From Saccopteryx bilineata (lineage: Eukaryota > Chordata > Mammalia > Chiroptera > Emballonuridae), in NCBI RefSeq assembly GCF_036850765.1, contig NC_089493.1:17175632-17239631 (forward strand): a stretch of DNA of 64,000 bases, read 5' to 3'. Of the stretch, positions 1 to 9,566 are shown in pieces (within the stretch, counting starts at the first letter, position 1; every line of letters starts with the position of its first letter). The notes below the pieces were generated by a model. The model saw only the letters and a program-made list of their open reading frames with translations, ran no database searches and had not been told where the DNA came from. Both the position numbers and the translations under genes were made by a program.

Positions 1-1289
1 GGGCTTCAACATATGGCTTTTTGTGAGGAGGAGACACAAACTTTCAGTCCATAATATAGGTTAAACTTTTTCTGAGCAATAGGAACAGGATGTGAACAAG
101 AAGTCGTCTGTGTTCATCAGTACTTTCAAAAGAAGCATGGATAACATTGTGAGGACATGTCAATATAGGTAACAAAATGCATGTCAACAGACATCAATAC
201 CTGAGCCTGTCCAGAACTGGTGGTGGGTCACTGGAACCAGAGTTAGTTCACATGAATCTCTTTCAGAACTTGTTCTCCTCGTTTTTAAGCATCCTCGCTC
301 CATTAGACTCCCCTGAACAGCACAGTGTGGCAATGCCGTGGCCGAACACTGCAGAGACCTGAGATCGAACCGACTCTTTTCCTTGCCCGTCACCCTCCGG
401 CCATCTTTCCCATCTTACACACAGGGGCTTACCTGTATTTTTCAGAACAGAAAATTAATTTTAGGATGTTTAAGAAGTTGCTCAGGTCATAAAGAAAGAA
501 AGTGGTAAAGTTGTGATCAGAATATTTTTCTTTCTGGCACTCAAAGCCACAAAAGAAAGTTTTTCTATCAAGGACTTATTCAGAGAATGTGTTACACTAA
601 CCCAATGCTTAAAAAAAATAAATTAACAAGTCAGTCAAAGCTCAAACTTAGGGAATAGCAGAGGCAGCATTTGGAAAAAGTATTTCTCATCTCGTGCACT
701 TTCTTCTCATTTTTAATCTCTCAACAAAGGTATTGTTTTTTCTATGAGTCTAGATGGTGGCAATAAGTGCAACTAACCTGGGCTTTCCTTTTTTCTCTTG
801 TTTTTAGTGTGAATTTCAGAGAGGAAAGAAAGAGCCCACTGGGAACCTTGAGGAGACTATTGTTAGTGTTCAACTCTTGATGTCTAAACAAGGTTTTTTC
901 CAATCCATTCAAATCTACACCAAATTTAAATGGTTGCAAAGCCATCAAATGAAACTTTCAATGCTTTTTATAAGTTTAACATTCATTACCATATAAATCT
1001 TTGCCACACTTTAATTATTTTTCTTATCTTGAAATACTACTAATTTTCTTATCGGTTAATAATGCAATATGATTTATGCTTGATAATTCCTTTTTTTAAT
1101 CTAACATTGTATTTCATATGGGTTATCTCATCTTTATAAAAATACTCTAATTGCCTTATAATCCAGGCACTTTAAAGTAATGTTTTCTACCTGTAATGCT
1201 CACATGAAATTTGCAGTTGTGAACCAATAGCACATGCTTATTAATAATGCAGCATACTAAGTGGTATGGCCGTATCAGTCTGTTAATGT
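1..1289. other. Unique A+T-rich non-coding DNA
   Basis: No repeat family, RNA gene or coding exon is recognised. The open frames here are under 80 codons, have no recognisable protein motif, and look like chance frames. Confidence 0.6.
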
Positions 1290-1465
1290 TCACAATCTGA
1301 TGGGAGTGGTATGTTTATTTCCCTGCTCTTTCCACAGAGTCATGTAACACGGGGATCTCACCATCTGCCCTCAGGCACAGAGTTAGGAAGTGAGGGCCAG
1401 TTAGGGACTGACACTCAACTCCTCCGACTCTGGAGCCCACCCTCCTCCACGTCTGGCTCTCTCAT
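1290..1465 (+). repeat. MIR SINE fossil
   Basis: The stretch holds a degenerate MIR 3' half in plus orientation: a CACAGAGTTAGGAAGTG segment (consensus cacacagctagtaagtgg), then a cysteine-tRNA-SINE-like tail ending CTCTGGAGCCCA. Divergence is high, as expected for this ancient mammalian family. Boundaries are approximate. Confidence 0.55.
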
Positions 1466-1639
1466 CTATAATAATAACTCATGCGTGTCAGCCAAACACA
1501 AAAGGGCCACAGACAAATGCAAGTTAACTAACTGCAGGTGATTAATTGCTGGTAAGTCAGCCATCCTTTTCTCTCATTTGCACATTGGTGCAAAAATAGA
1601 TGAAAACAATGTGTCTTATACGGTTATTGTTCTTTCTTC

Positions 1640-1776
1640 ATTCAGTTAGACTGCACTGTATATTCCCCTCCTCCAGGCGCTGAGTGCCAGGTGCCTCATA
1701 CTTCTCTCTGAATGCCGGGGACATAGCACCATTCCTGGCACACTAGATATTTCAAACGATTGTTAAATAAAATAAC
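1640..1776 (+). repeat. L2-like LINE 3' end fossil
   Basis: The sequence ends with a degenerate form of the L2/MIR-type terminus: CATAGCACCATTCCTGGCAC, then a short spacer and TTGTTAAATAAA. This resembles 'cagtgcctggcacatagtaggcgctcaataaatgtttgttgaa'. Identification rests on that terminal motif only. Confidence 0.45.
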
Positions 1777-2411
1777 ACTAGATACAGAAGTTCCTTTTTG
1801 TTAAAAAAAAATGGCACAAAGACTAAGATATATTTGATTGAAAATGTTTCATCCATCTGTTCTTAAATCATAAGCTTCAATGAATATCCTCTCACTTCCA
1901 TATTTAATAAACCATAAAATACAAATAGAACTATCCATTAATTTGCACACTAACTGCACTTTGACTTGAAACATAAATAAACACAACTTCCTGTTTTTTT
2001 GTAGAAATGTTATCTTAAGGCAATGTCACAGCAAAAACAATATTTAAAATCAATATGAAAATATAAGTATAAGTTTAAACAAGGGAAAATTATACTGATA
2101 AAACCATAATTAATTATTAAAGGGAGGATTTTTCTACACTAGCATCTCCCTAGAGTTTGTGCCAAATCTTAGCAATTCTATCTGAAGAACCCAAAGTTGG
2201 AAGGCCACGGCAGCCTTTTCCTGCACGTGCTGAGCCTGTGTTCTCATACTCTATGACCAGCAGTCACCCGGGTTACTAAGAACAAGAAACAGTAGGAAGT
2301 AGTGCCTTTTCTCTACTACAAAACTCAGCCAAAAACAATTTTAAAAATCTATATACATAAGATTTTTTTTTATTTTCAATTGCCCAAGGTGGCCTTCAAC
2401 AGGAAAACAAT
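1777..2411. other. Unique A+T-rich DNA
   Basis: No repeat, coding or RNA feature was recognised in this stretch. Confidence 0.5.
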
Positions 2412-2428
2412 CTATTTCTTACTTTCTA

Positions 2429-2798
2429 TTTTTTTTTGTATTTTTCCAAAGTGAGAAATGAGGGGTCATACAGACAGACTCCCACATGCATCCGACTGGG
2501 ATCCACCAGATATGCTCACCTGGGAGTGATGCTCGGCCCATCTGAGGTGTTGCTCTGCTGCAACTGGAGCCATTCTAGTGCCTGAGGTGGAGGCCATGGA
2601 GCCATTCTCAGCACCCTGGCCAACTTTGCTCCAGTGGAGCCTTGGCTTCAGGAGGGAAAGAGAGAGATACAGAGAGAAAAGAGAGGGGGCAGGGTGGAGA
2701 AGCAGATGGGCACTTCTCCTTTATGCCCTGGCTGGGAATCAAACCAGGGACTTCCACATGCCGGGCCGACACTCGATCACTGAGCCAACTGGCCAGAG
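2429..2798 (-). mobile_element. Long tRNA-derived bat SINE (Rhin-1/VES type), full length
   Basis: Minus-strand SINE of the long family. The tRNA-like head with A box and B box (degenerate here) is at the right end, ending ...GAGCCAACTGGCCAGAGC. The GTATTTTTCC tail and T-run are at the left end. It is bounded by a perfect 17-bp target-site duplication CTATTTCTTACTTTCTA (2412-2428 and 2799-2815). Its sequence is several percent diverged from the youngest copies in the window, so it is a mid-age insertion. A-tailed SINEs of this kind are transcribed by RNA polymerase III and copied by the L1 machinery. Confidence 0.92.
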
Positions 2799-2825
2799 CT
2801 ATTTCTTACTTTCTAAAAGATGAGG

Positions 2826-3045
2826 GATATAAAACTGAGTTTCACAGATATAGACAATAGTATTGTGGTTACCAGAGGAGGGGATGGAGAAGTTAGCAGA
2901 GGGGTAAAGAGGGCCAAATATGTGGTGAGGAGAGGTGGTTTCACTTTGGGTGACGGGCACACAATGCAGTGTATATGTGTACTTGTAACCTGTGTCATCC
3001 TATAAAAAAATGTCACGCCTTTAATTTAATTTAAAAATAAATAAG
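2826..3045 (+). mobile_element. Old L1 3'UTR fragment, plus strand
   Basis: The sequence shows the typical L1 3' end order: GTGGTTACCAGAGG, a purine-rich stretch, CAAATATGTGGTGAGGAGAG, then GTGTACTTGTAACC, and an A-rich tail at 3031-3049. It is shorter and more diverged than the young L1 ends elsewhere in the window. Its tail was later used as the target of the adjoining SINE. Confidence 0.7.
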
Positions 3046-3049
3046 TAAA

Positions 3050-3271
3050 GCCCTGGCTGGGTGGATCAGTGGTAGAGTGTCGGCCTGACTTGTAGAAGTG
3101 TTGGGTTCAGTTCCCAGCCAGGGCACACAGGAGAAGCACCGGTCTGCTTCTCCACCCTTCCCCTGGTGGGCTTGCCAGGTTGATTCCAGTTGGGTGCATA
3201 CAGGAGTCTGGAGTCTGTCTGACTGCCTGCCTCCCCCCTTCTAACTTAGAAAAAATGCCAAAAAAAAAAGA
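3050..3271 (+). mobile_element. Internally deleted copy of the long bat SINE
   Basis: The tRNA-like head (GCCCTGGCTGGGTGGATCAG, B box GGGTTCAGTTCCC) runs into CACAGGAGAAGCACCGGTCTGCTTCTCC. It then jumps directly to the 3' part CCTGGTGGGCTTGCCAGG and the A-tail. About 150 bp present in full copies (the pyrimidine-rich stretch and the 'gctccattggagcaaa' body) are missing. The flanks resemble each other (A-rich AAATAAATAA), consistent with insertion into the L1 A-tail. Confidence 0.8.
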
Positions 3272-3347
3272 TAAAATAAATAAATAAAATATTATTTTGC
3301 CTTAGAATATTATATAGAGATCATTTTAAAATGCAAATGTTTATTCT

Positions 3348-3700
3348 TTTTTTTTTTTTAGACAAAGAGAGAGGGACAGATAGAGACAGACAGGAAAGAG
3401 AGAGATGAGAAGCATGAGTTCTTTTTTGTAGCAACTTAGTTGTTCACTGATTGCTTTCTATATGTGCCTTGATCATAGGTGGAGGAGCTACAGCTGAGCA
3501 AGTGACTCTTTGCTCAAGCCAGTGACCTTGGACTCAAGCCAGTGACCATGGGGTCATGTCTATGATCCCACACTCAAGCTGGTGACCCTCTGCTCAAGCT
3601 GGTGAGGCTGCACTCAAGCCAGCGCCCTCTGGGTTTTGAACCTGGGTCCTCTGTGTCCCAGTTCGATGCTCTTTCCACTGTGCCACCTCCTAGTCAGGCT
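3348..3700 (-). mobile_element. GCCTGACCAGG-type bat SINE, full length
   Basis: Minus-strand SINE with head ...CCACTGTGCCACCTCCTAGTCAGGC at the right, the repeated 'CTCAAGCC/TGGTGACC' body motif, and a T-run plus GAGAGAGG tail at the left. The flanks CAAATGTTTATTCT (3334-3347) and CAAATATTTATTCT (3701-3714) form a 14-bp duplication with one mismatch. Confidence 0.9.
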
Positions 3701-3714
3701 CAAATATTTATTCT

Positions 3715-4132
3715 ATTAAAAAATGTTACTCTTATTAATGAGACATTGGTATTTATTTGTAATGAGAAATGCCGTAAAGAGTCATGCATTTAGAGATTAA
3801 TTTAAAAGTCACATTATTGTAGAAATTTGGGGGGCAGCATACTCCTGTCCCATCTCTCTCATTCATTTCCATGCCTCCTGCCACCAACGATTCTTAAAAA
3901 TAGCTGTTCTATATTCCCAGAACACACCAAGTTTGTATGTCTAGAAAACATTCTCAAGAAAATGCATTTTTCTAACAATGTAACATTTACTCCATTCATC
4001 AGATAAAAGTACAAACATGCAAACTAAAAATTCATTTGAATGGTCAAGAATTTTTAAAGTTAAAATATGCTTATAACTTCCAGTGATCAAAACAATTAAA
4101 AACACACATTCTTGTGTACCAGAGAGATTTAA
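3715..4132. other. Unique non-coding DNA
   Basis: Pre-insertion flank of the large L1. No feature was recognised. Confidence 0.5.
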
Positions 4133-4147
4133 ACATCAAATATTTCT

Positions 4148-4417
4148 TTTTTTTTTTTTAATAAATTTTTATTAATGGTAATGGGATGACATTAATAAAT
4201 CAGGGTACATATATTCAAAGAAAACATGTCTAGGTTATTTTGTCATCAAATTATGTTGCAAACCCCTCGCCCAAAGTCAGATTGTCCTCCGTCACCCTCT
4301 ATCTAGTTCTCTGTGCCCCTCCCCCTCCCCCTAACTCTCTCCCTCCCTCCCATGTCCTCCCTCCCCCCCCACTCTTGGTAACCACCACACTCTTGTCCAT
4401 GTCTCTTAGTCTCATTT
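4148..4417 (-). other. L1 3'UTR with G-rich polypurine tract
   Basis: Sense-strand sequence after the ORF2 stop carries a G-rich purine run (about 4316-4371 on this strand, read as C-rich), then ACTAGATAGAGGGTGACGGA and a conserved GTACCCTGATTTATTAATG end, and finally the A-tail. A G-rich, quadruplex-prone 3'UTR segment is a conserved property of mammalian L1s. The same 3' end recurs at 23435-23700 and 53036-53324. Confidence 0.85.
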
Positions 4418-7400
4418 TTATGTTCCACCAATGTATGGAATCATGTAGTTCTTGTTTTTTTCTGATTTGCTTATTTCACTCCTTATAATGTTATCAAGAT
4501 CCCACCATTTTGCTGTAAATGATCTGATGTCATCATTTCTTATGGCTGAGTAGTATTCCATAGTGTATATGTGCCACATCTTCTTTATCCAGTCTTCTAT
4601 TGAAGGGCTTTTTGGTTGTTTCCATGTCTTGGCCACTGTGAACAGTGCTGCAATGAACATGGGGCTACATGTGTCTTCACGTATCAATGTTTCTGAGGTT
4701 TTGGGGTATATACCCAGTAGAGGGATTGCTGGGTCATAAGGTAGTTCTATTGGCAGTTTTTTGAGGAACCACCATACTTTCCTCCATAATGGTTGTACTA
4801 CTTTACAGTCCCACCAACAGTGAATGAGGGTTCCTTTTCTCCACAGCCTCTCCAACATTTGCTATTACCCGTCTTGTTGATAATAGCTAATCTAACAGGA
4901 GTGAGGTGGTATCTCATTGTAGTTTTGATTTGCATTTCTCTAATAACTAATGAAGCTGAGCATCTTTTCATATATCTGTTGGCCATTTGTATCTCTTCCT
5001 GGGAGAAGTGTCTGTTCATGACCTCTTCCCATTTTTTTATTGGATTGTTTGTTTGTTTGTTGTTCAGTTTTATGAGTTCTTTGTAAATTTTGGATATTAG
5101 GCCCTTATCTGAGCTGTCGTTTGAAAATATCAGTTCCCATATAGTTGGCTGTCTGTTTATTTTGATATCAGTTTCTCTTGCTGAGCAAAAACTTTTAATT
5201 CTGATGTAGTCCCATTCATTTATCTTTGCCTTCACTTCTCTTGCCATTGGAGTCAAGTTCATAAAATGTTCTTTAAAACCCAGGTCCATGATTTTAGTAC
5301 CTATGTCTTCTTCTATGTACTTTATTGTTTCAGGTCTTATATTTAGGTCTTTGATCCATTTTGAATTAATTTTAGTACACGGGGACAGGCTGTAGTCGAG
5401 TTTCATTCTTTTGCATGTGGCTTTCCAGTTTTCCCAACACCATTTGTTGAAGAGGCTTTCTTTTCTCCATTGTGTGTTGTTGGCCCCTTTATCAAAGATT
5501 ATTTGACCATATATATGTGGTTTTATTTCTGGGCTTTCTATTCTGTTCCATTGGTCTGAGTGTCTATTTTTTTGCCAATACCATGCTGTTTTGATTATCG
5601 TGGCCCTATAATATAGTTTAAAGTCAGGTATTGTAATGCCCCCAGCTTCATTCTTTTTCCTTAGGATTGTCTTGGCTATTCGGGGTTTTTTATAGTTCCA
5701 TATAAATCTGATGATTTTTTGTTCCATTTCTTTAAAAAATCTCATAGGGATTTTGATGGGAATTGCATTAAATTTGTATATTGCTTTGTGTAATATGGCC
5801 ATTTTGATTATATTTATTCTTCCTATCCAAGAACAAGGAATATTTTTCCATCTCATTGTATCTTTTTCGATTTCCCTTAACAATGCTTTGTAATTTTCAT
5901 TATATAGGTCCTTTACGTTCTTTGTTATGTTTATTCCTAGGTATTTTATTTTTTTTGTTGCAATCGTGAAGGGGATTATTTTTTTGAGTTCGTTTTCTAA
6001 TATTTCATTGTTGGCATATAGAAAGGCTATGGACTTTTGTATGTTAATTTTGTATCCTGCGACCTTACTGTATTGGTTTATTGTTTCTAATAATCTTTTT
6101 GTGGAGTCCTTTGGGTTTTCGATGTATAGGATCATATCATCAGCAAAAAGTGATAGCTTTACTTCTTCTTTTCCGATATGGATGCCTTTTATTTCTTTGT
6201 CTTGTCTGATTGCTCTGGCCAGAACTTCTAGCACCACGTTGAATAAGAGTGGAGAGAGTGGACAACCCTGTCTTGTTCCTGATTTAAGATAGAAAGTCCT
6301 CAGTTTTATGCCGTTTAATAGGATGTTGGGTGATGGTTTATCATATATGGCCTTTATCATGTTGAGATATTTTCCTTCTATACCCATTTTGTTGAGAGTC
6401 TTAAACATAAAATTGTGTTGTATTTTATCAAAAGCCTTTTCTGCATCTATTGATAAGATCATGTGGTTTTTGTTTTTTGTTTTGTTGATATGGTGTATTA
6501 CGTTAACCGTTTTGCGTATGTTGAACCATCCTTGAGATTCTGGGATGAATCCCACTTGATCATGATGTATTATTTTTTTAATATGTTGTTGTATTCGGTT
6601 TGCCAGTATTTTGTTTAGTATTTTAGCATCTGTATTCATTAGAGATATTGGTCTGTAGTTTTCTTTCTTTGTGCCATCCTTGCCAGGTTTTGGTATGAGG
6701 GTTATGTTGGCCTCATAAAATGTGTTTGGAAGTATTGCTTCTTCTTCAATTTTTTGGAAGACTTTGAGTAGAATAGGAACCAAGTCTTCTTTGAATGTTT
6801 GATAGAATTCACTAGTATAACCGTCTGGACCTGGACTTTTATTTTTGGGGAGATTTTTAATAGTTTTTTCTATTTCCTCCCTGCTGATTGGTCTGTTTAG
6901 GCTTTCTGCTTCTTCATGACTCAGTCTAGGAAGGTTGTATTGTTCTAGGAATTTATCCATTTCTTCTAGATTGTTGTATTTGGTGGCATATAATTTTTCA
7001 TAGTATTCTACAATAATTCTTTGTATTTCTATGATGTCTGTGGTGATCTCCCCTCTTTCATTTTGGATTTTATTTATTTGAGTCCTGTGTCTTTTTTCCT
7101 TGGTGAGTCTTGCCAAGGGTTTGTCAATTTTGTTGATCTTTTCAAAGAACCAGCTCCTTGTTTTATTGATTTTTTCTATAGTTTTTCTGTTCTCTATTTC
7201 ATTTATTTCTGCTCTGATTTTTATTATCTCCTTTCTTCGGCTGGTTTTGGGTTGTCTTTGTTCTTCTTTTTCTAGTTCCTTAAGGTGTGAAGTTAAGTGG
7301 TTTACTTCGGCTCTCTCTTGTTTGTTCATATAGGCCTGAAGTGATATGAACTTTCCTCTTATTACTGCTTTTGCTGCATCCCAGAGATTCTGATATGTCG

Positions 7401-8245
7401 TATTTTCATTTTCATTTGTCTGTATATATCTTTTGATTTCTGCACTTATTTCTTCTTTGACCCATTCATTTTTTAGAAGTATGTTGTTTAGTTTCCACAT
7501 TTTTGTGGGTTTTTCCCCCTCTTTTTTGCAGTTGAATTCTAGTTTCAAGGCTTTATGATCAGAAAATATGCTTGGTACAATTTCAATTTTTCTAAATTTG
7601 CTGATATTGTCTTTGTGGCCCAACATATGGTCAATTCTTGAGAATGTTCCATGTACACTAGAGAAAAATGTATACTCTGTCGCTTTGGGATGAAGTGTCC
7701 TGTAGATGTCTATCATATCCAGGTGTTCTAGTATTTCGTTTAAGGCCACTATATCTTTATTGATTCTCTGTTTGGATGACCGATCTAGAGCCGTCAGCGG
7801 TGTATTGAGGTCTCCAAGTATGATTGTATTTTTGTTAGTTTTTGTTTTAAGGTCAATAAGTAGCTGTCTTATATATTTTGGTGCTCCTTGGTTTGGTGCA
7901 TATATATTAAGGATTGTTATGTCTTCTTGATTCAACTTCCCCTTAATCATTATGAAATGACCATTTTTGTCTCTTAAGTACTTTTTCTGTCTTGTAGTCA
8001 GCATTATTAGATATGAGTATTGCTACACCTGCTTTTTTTTGGGTGTTGTTTGCTTGGAGTATTGTTTTCCAGCCTTTCACTTTGAATTTGTTTTTATCCT
8101 TGTTGCTTAGATGTGTTTCTTGTAGGCAGCATATAGTTGGATTTTCTTTTTTAATCCATTCTGCTACTCTGTGTCTTTTTATTGGTAAGTTTAATCCATT
8201 TACATTTAGTGTAATTATTGACACTTGTGGGTTCCCTACTGCCAT
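4418..8245 (-). pseudogene. L1 ORF2 (endonuclease-reverse transcriptase), two single-base frameshifts
   Basis: Encodes the enzyme that nicks DNA and reverse-transcribes L1 RNA at the nick. The span corresponds to about 1,275 codons, the same as human ORF2p. The N-terminal APE-type endonuclease shows N14 (TLNVNG), E43 (CLQETH), the Y of LNIYAPN, the DLN motif and a C-terminal SDHK. The reverse transcriptase FADD catalytic motif is at 6136-6147 (about residue 700), with GYTSEFYQ and [11 protein letters not shown] motifs before it. The C-terminal zinc-knuckle-like CWRGC...HCWWDC lies near 4790-4846. The frame is broken near 7975-7980, where one extra base after the TEKVL codons shifts frame into the part encoding RDKNGHF. 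It is broken again in the T-run at 4835-4838, where one base is missing before GTLIHCWWD. The central frame 4798-8004 (1,068 codons) is open, with the RT domain intact. No in-frame nonsense mutation was seen. Confidence 0.95.
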
Positions 8246-8478
8246 TTTATAAATTGCTTTCTGTTAGTTTTGTATCTAGTTTGATTCTTCTCTTTTGTTT
8301 TTCTATCATTTGTTTTTGTTTGTTTGTGTTCCATACTTCTTTCCTCTGTTGCTACCTTTTTTAAGTCAAGTGTTTTTGTGGTGGTTTTTTTGAGAGTGGT
8401 TACCATTAAGTAATGAAAAGGGTACCTACCATATTCATTGTAGTACCCTATCTTATAAGTATTTCTGCACTTCATCAT
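8236..8478 (-). other. 80-codon frame in the ORF1-ORF2 spacer, overlapping the ORF2 start
   Basis: The 325-nt gap between ORF1 and ORF2 is much longer than in human L1. It contains an open frame of 80 codons, lysine-rich and starting MMKCRNTYK. Its TAG stop overlaps the ORF2 start codon by 10 nt: ORF2 ATG lies within AAATGGCAGTAG. No homologous protein is recognised. It is most likely not a functional protein, but it could affect ribosome access to the ORF2 AUG by termination-reinitiation. That role is speculation. Confidence 0.3.
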
Positions 8479-8570
8479 CCTTTGCTACTGTTAATCTCCA
8501 TCCTCTCCCCCCTTTTTTTCCTTTGTTGTCACAGTTTAAGTTTGGTTTTATTGTGTTCTTGGTGGAGCTG

Positions 8571-9566
8571 TTACTTGTGGTGTTGTTTTCTTTTGTTCTT
8601 TGAATCTGGTTGGAAAACCCCCCTTAGTATTTCCTGGAGTGGGGGCTTTCTGTTGATAAATTCTCTCATCTTTTCTGTATTTGTGAATGTTTTTATATCT
8701 CCTTCATACTTGAAGGATAGCTTTGATGGGTATAGTATTCTTGGCTGAAAGTTCCTCTCTTTCAGGACTGTAAATATTGGGGTCCACTCTCTTCTAGCTT
8801 GTAGAGTTTCTGCTGAGAAATCTGATGATAATCTAATAGGCCTTCCTTTATATGTTGTACTCTTCTTTTCCCTGGCTGCCTTGAGAATTTTTTCTTTGTC
8901 ATTGGTTTGTGTCATCTTTATTATGATGTGCCTTGGAGTGGGTTTGTTGGGGTTAAGAAAACTTGGTGTTCTGTTTGCTTCTTGAATTTGAGGCTTTAGT
9001 TCCTTCCACAGGCTTGGGAAGTTCTCGTCTATTATTTGTTTGAGTATATTCTCCATTCCATTTTCTTTCTCTTCTCCCTCTGATATACCTATTATTCTTA
9101 TGTTATTCTTTCTGATGGAGTCAGACAATTCCTGTAGGGCTTTCTCATTTTTTATTATTTTTGAGTCTCTTTCTTCTTCTCTCTGTTGTGCCTCAAGTTG
9201 TTTGTCTTCTATTTCACTAATTTTATCTTCAATCTGGGCTGTTCTGTTAGCTAAGCTTGTTACCTCGTTTTTCAGCTCGTGAATTGAGTTTTTCATTTCT
9301 GTTTGATTTGTTTTTATAGTTTCAATTTCCTTGGTAATATATTCTTTGTGTTCATTGAGTTGTTTTCTGATCTCCCTATATTGCCTTTCTGTGTTTTCTT
9401 GTATATCTCTGAGTATTTTTAGGATTTCTATTTTAAATTCTCTGTCATTTAGCTCCAAGGCTTCCAATATGTTAAGTCTTTTCTCCATAGATTTTTCCAC
9501 ATCTATTTGTGTTACCTCTCTTTCTTTTGTATCCATAATATTCGATTTCCTCTTTCTTATCGGCAT
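8571..9566 (-). CDS. L1 ORF1 protein (RNA-binding retrotransposition chaperone), intact
   Basis: An uninterrupted 331-codon frame encoding L1 ORF1p, a cytoplasmic trimeric nucleic-acid chaperone that coats L1 RNA into a ribonucleoprotein. Residues ~30-150 form a long heptad-rich, highly charged coiled coil. Residues ~152-250 form the RRM-like domain, with RKNNIRIIGI at 152-161 and RHIIIKM at 212-218. The C-terminal domain carries the conserved LQARREW (255-261). The length is close to the human protein (338 aa). A second in-frame Met at residue 11 (MDTKERE) could also start translation. The T-rich leader lies directly upstream. There is no stop or frameshift, so this copy could still make ORF1p if transcribed. 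Confidence 0.95.
   Translation of the reverse strand: MPIRKRKSNIMDTKEREVTQIDVEKSMEKRLNILEALELNDREFKIEILKILRDIQENTERQYREIRKQLNEHKEYITKEIETIKTNQTEMKNSIHELKNEVTSLANRTAQIEDKISEIEDKQLEAQQREEERDSKIIKNEKALQELSDSIRKNNIRIIGISEGEEKENGMENILKQIIDENFPSLWKELKPQIQEANRTPSFLNPNKPTPRHIIIKMTQTNDKEKILKAAREKKSTTYKGRPIRLSSDFSAETLQARREWTPIFTVLKERNFQPRILYPSKLSFKYEGDIKTFTNTEKMREFINRKPPLQEILRGVFQPDSKNKRKQHHK

Noticed and set aside
5927..6292. 121-codon and similar plus-strand frames between 4.8 and 9.6 kb
   Set aside because: They are antisense shadows of L1 ORF1 and ORF2.
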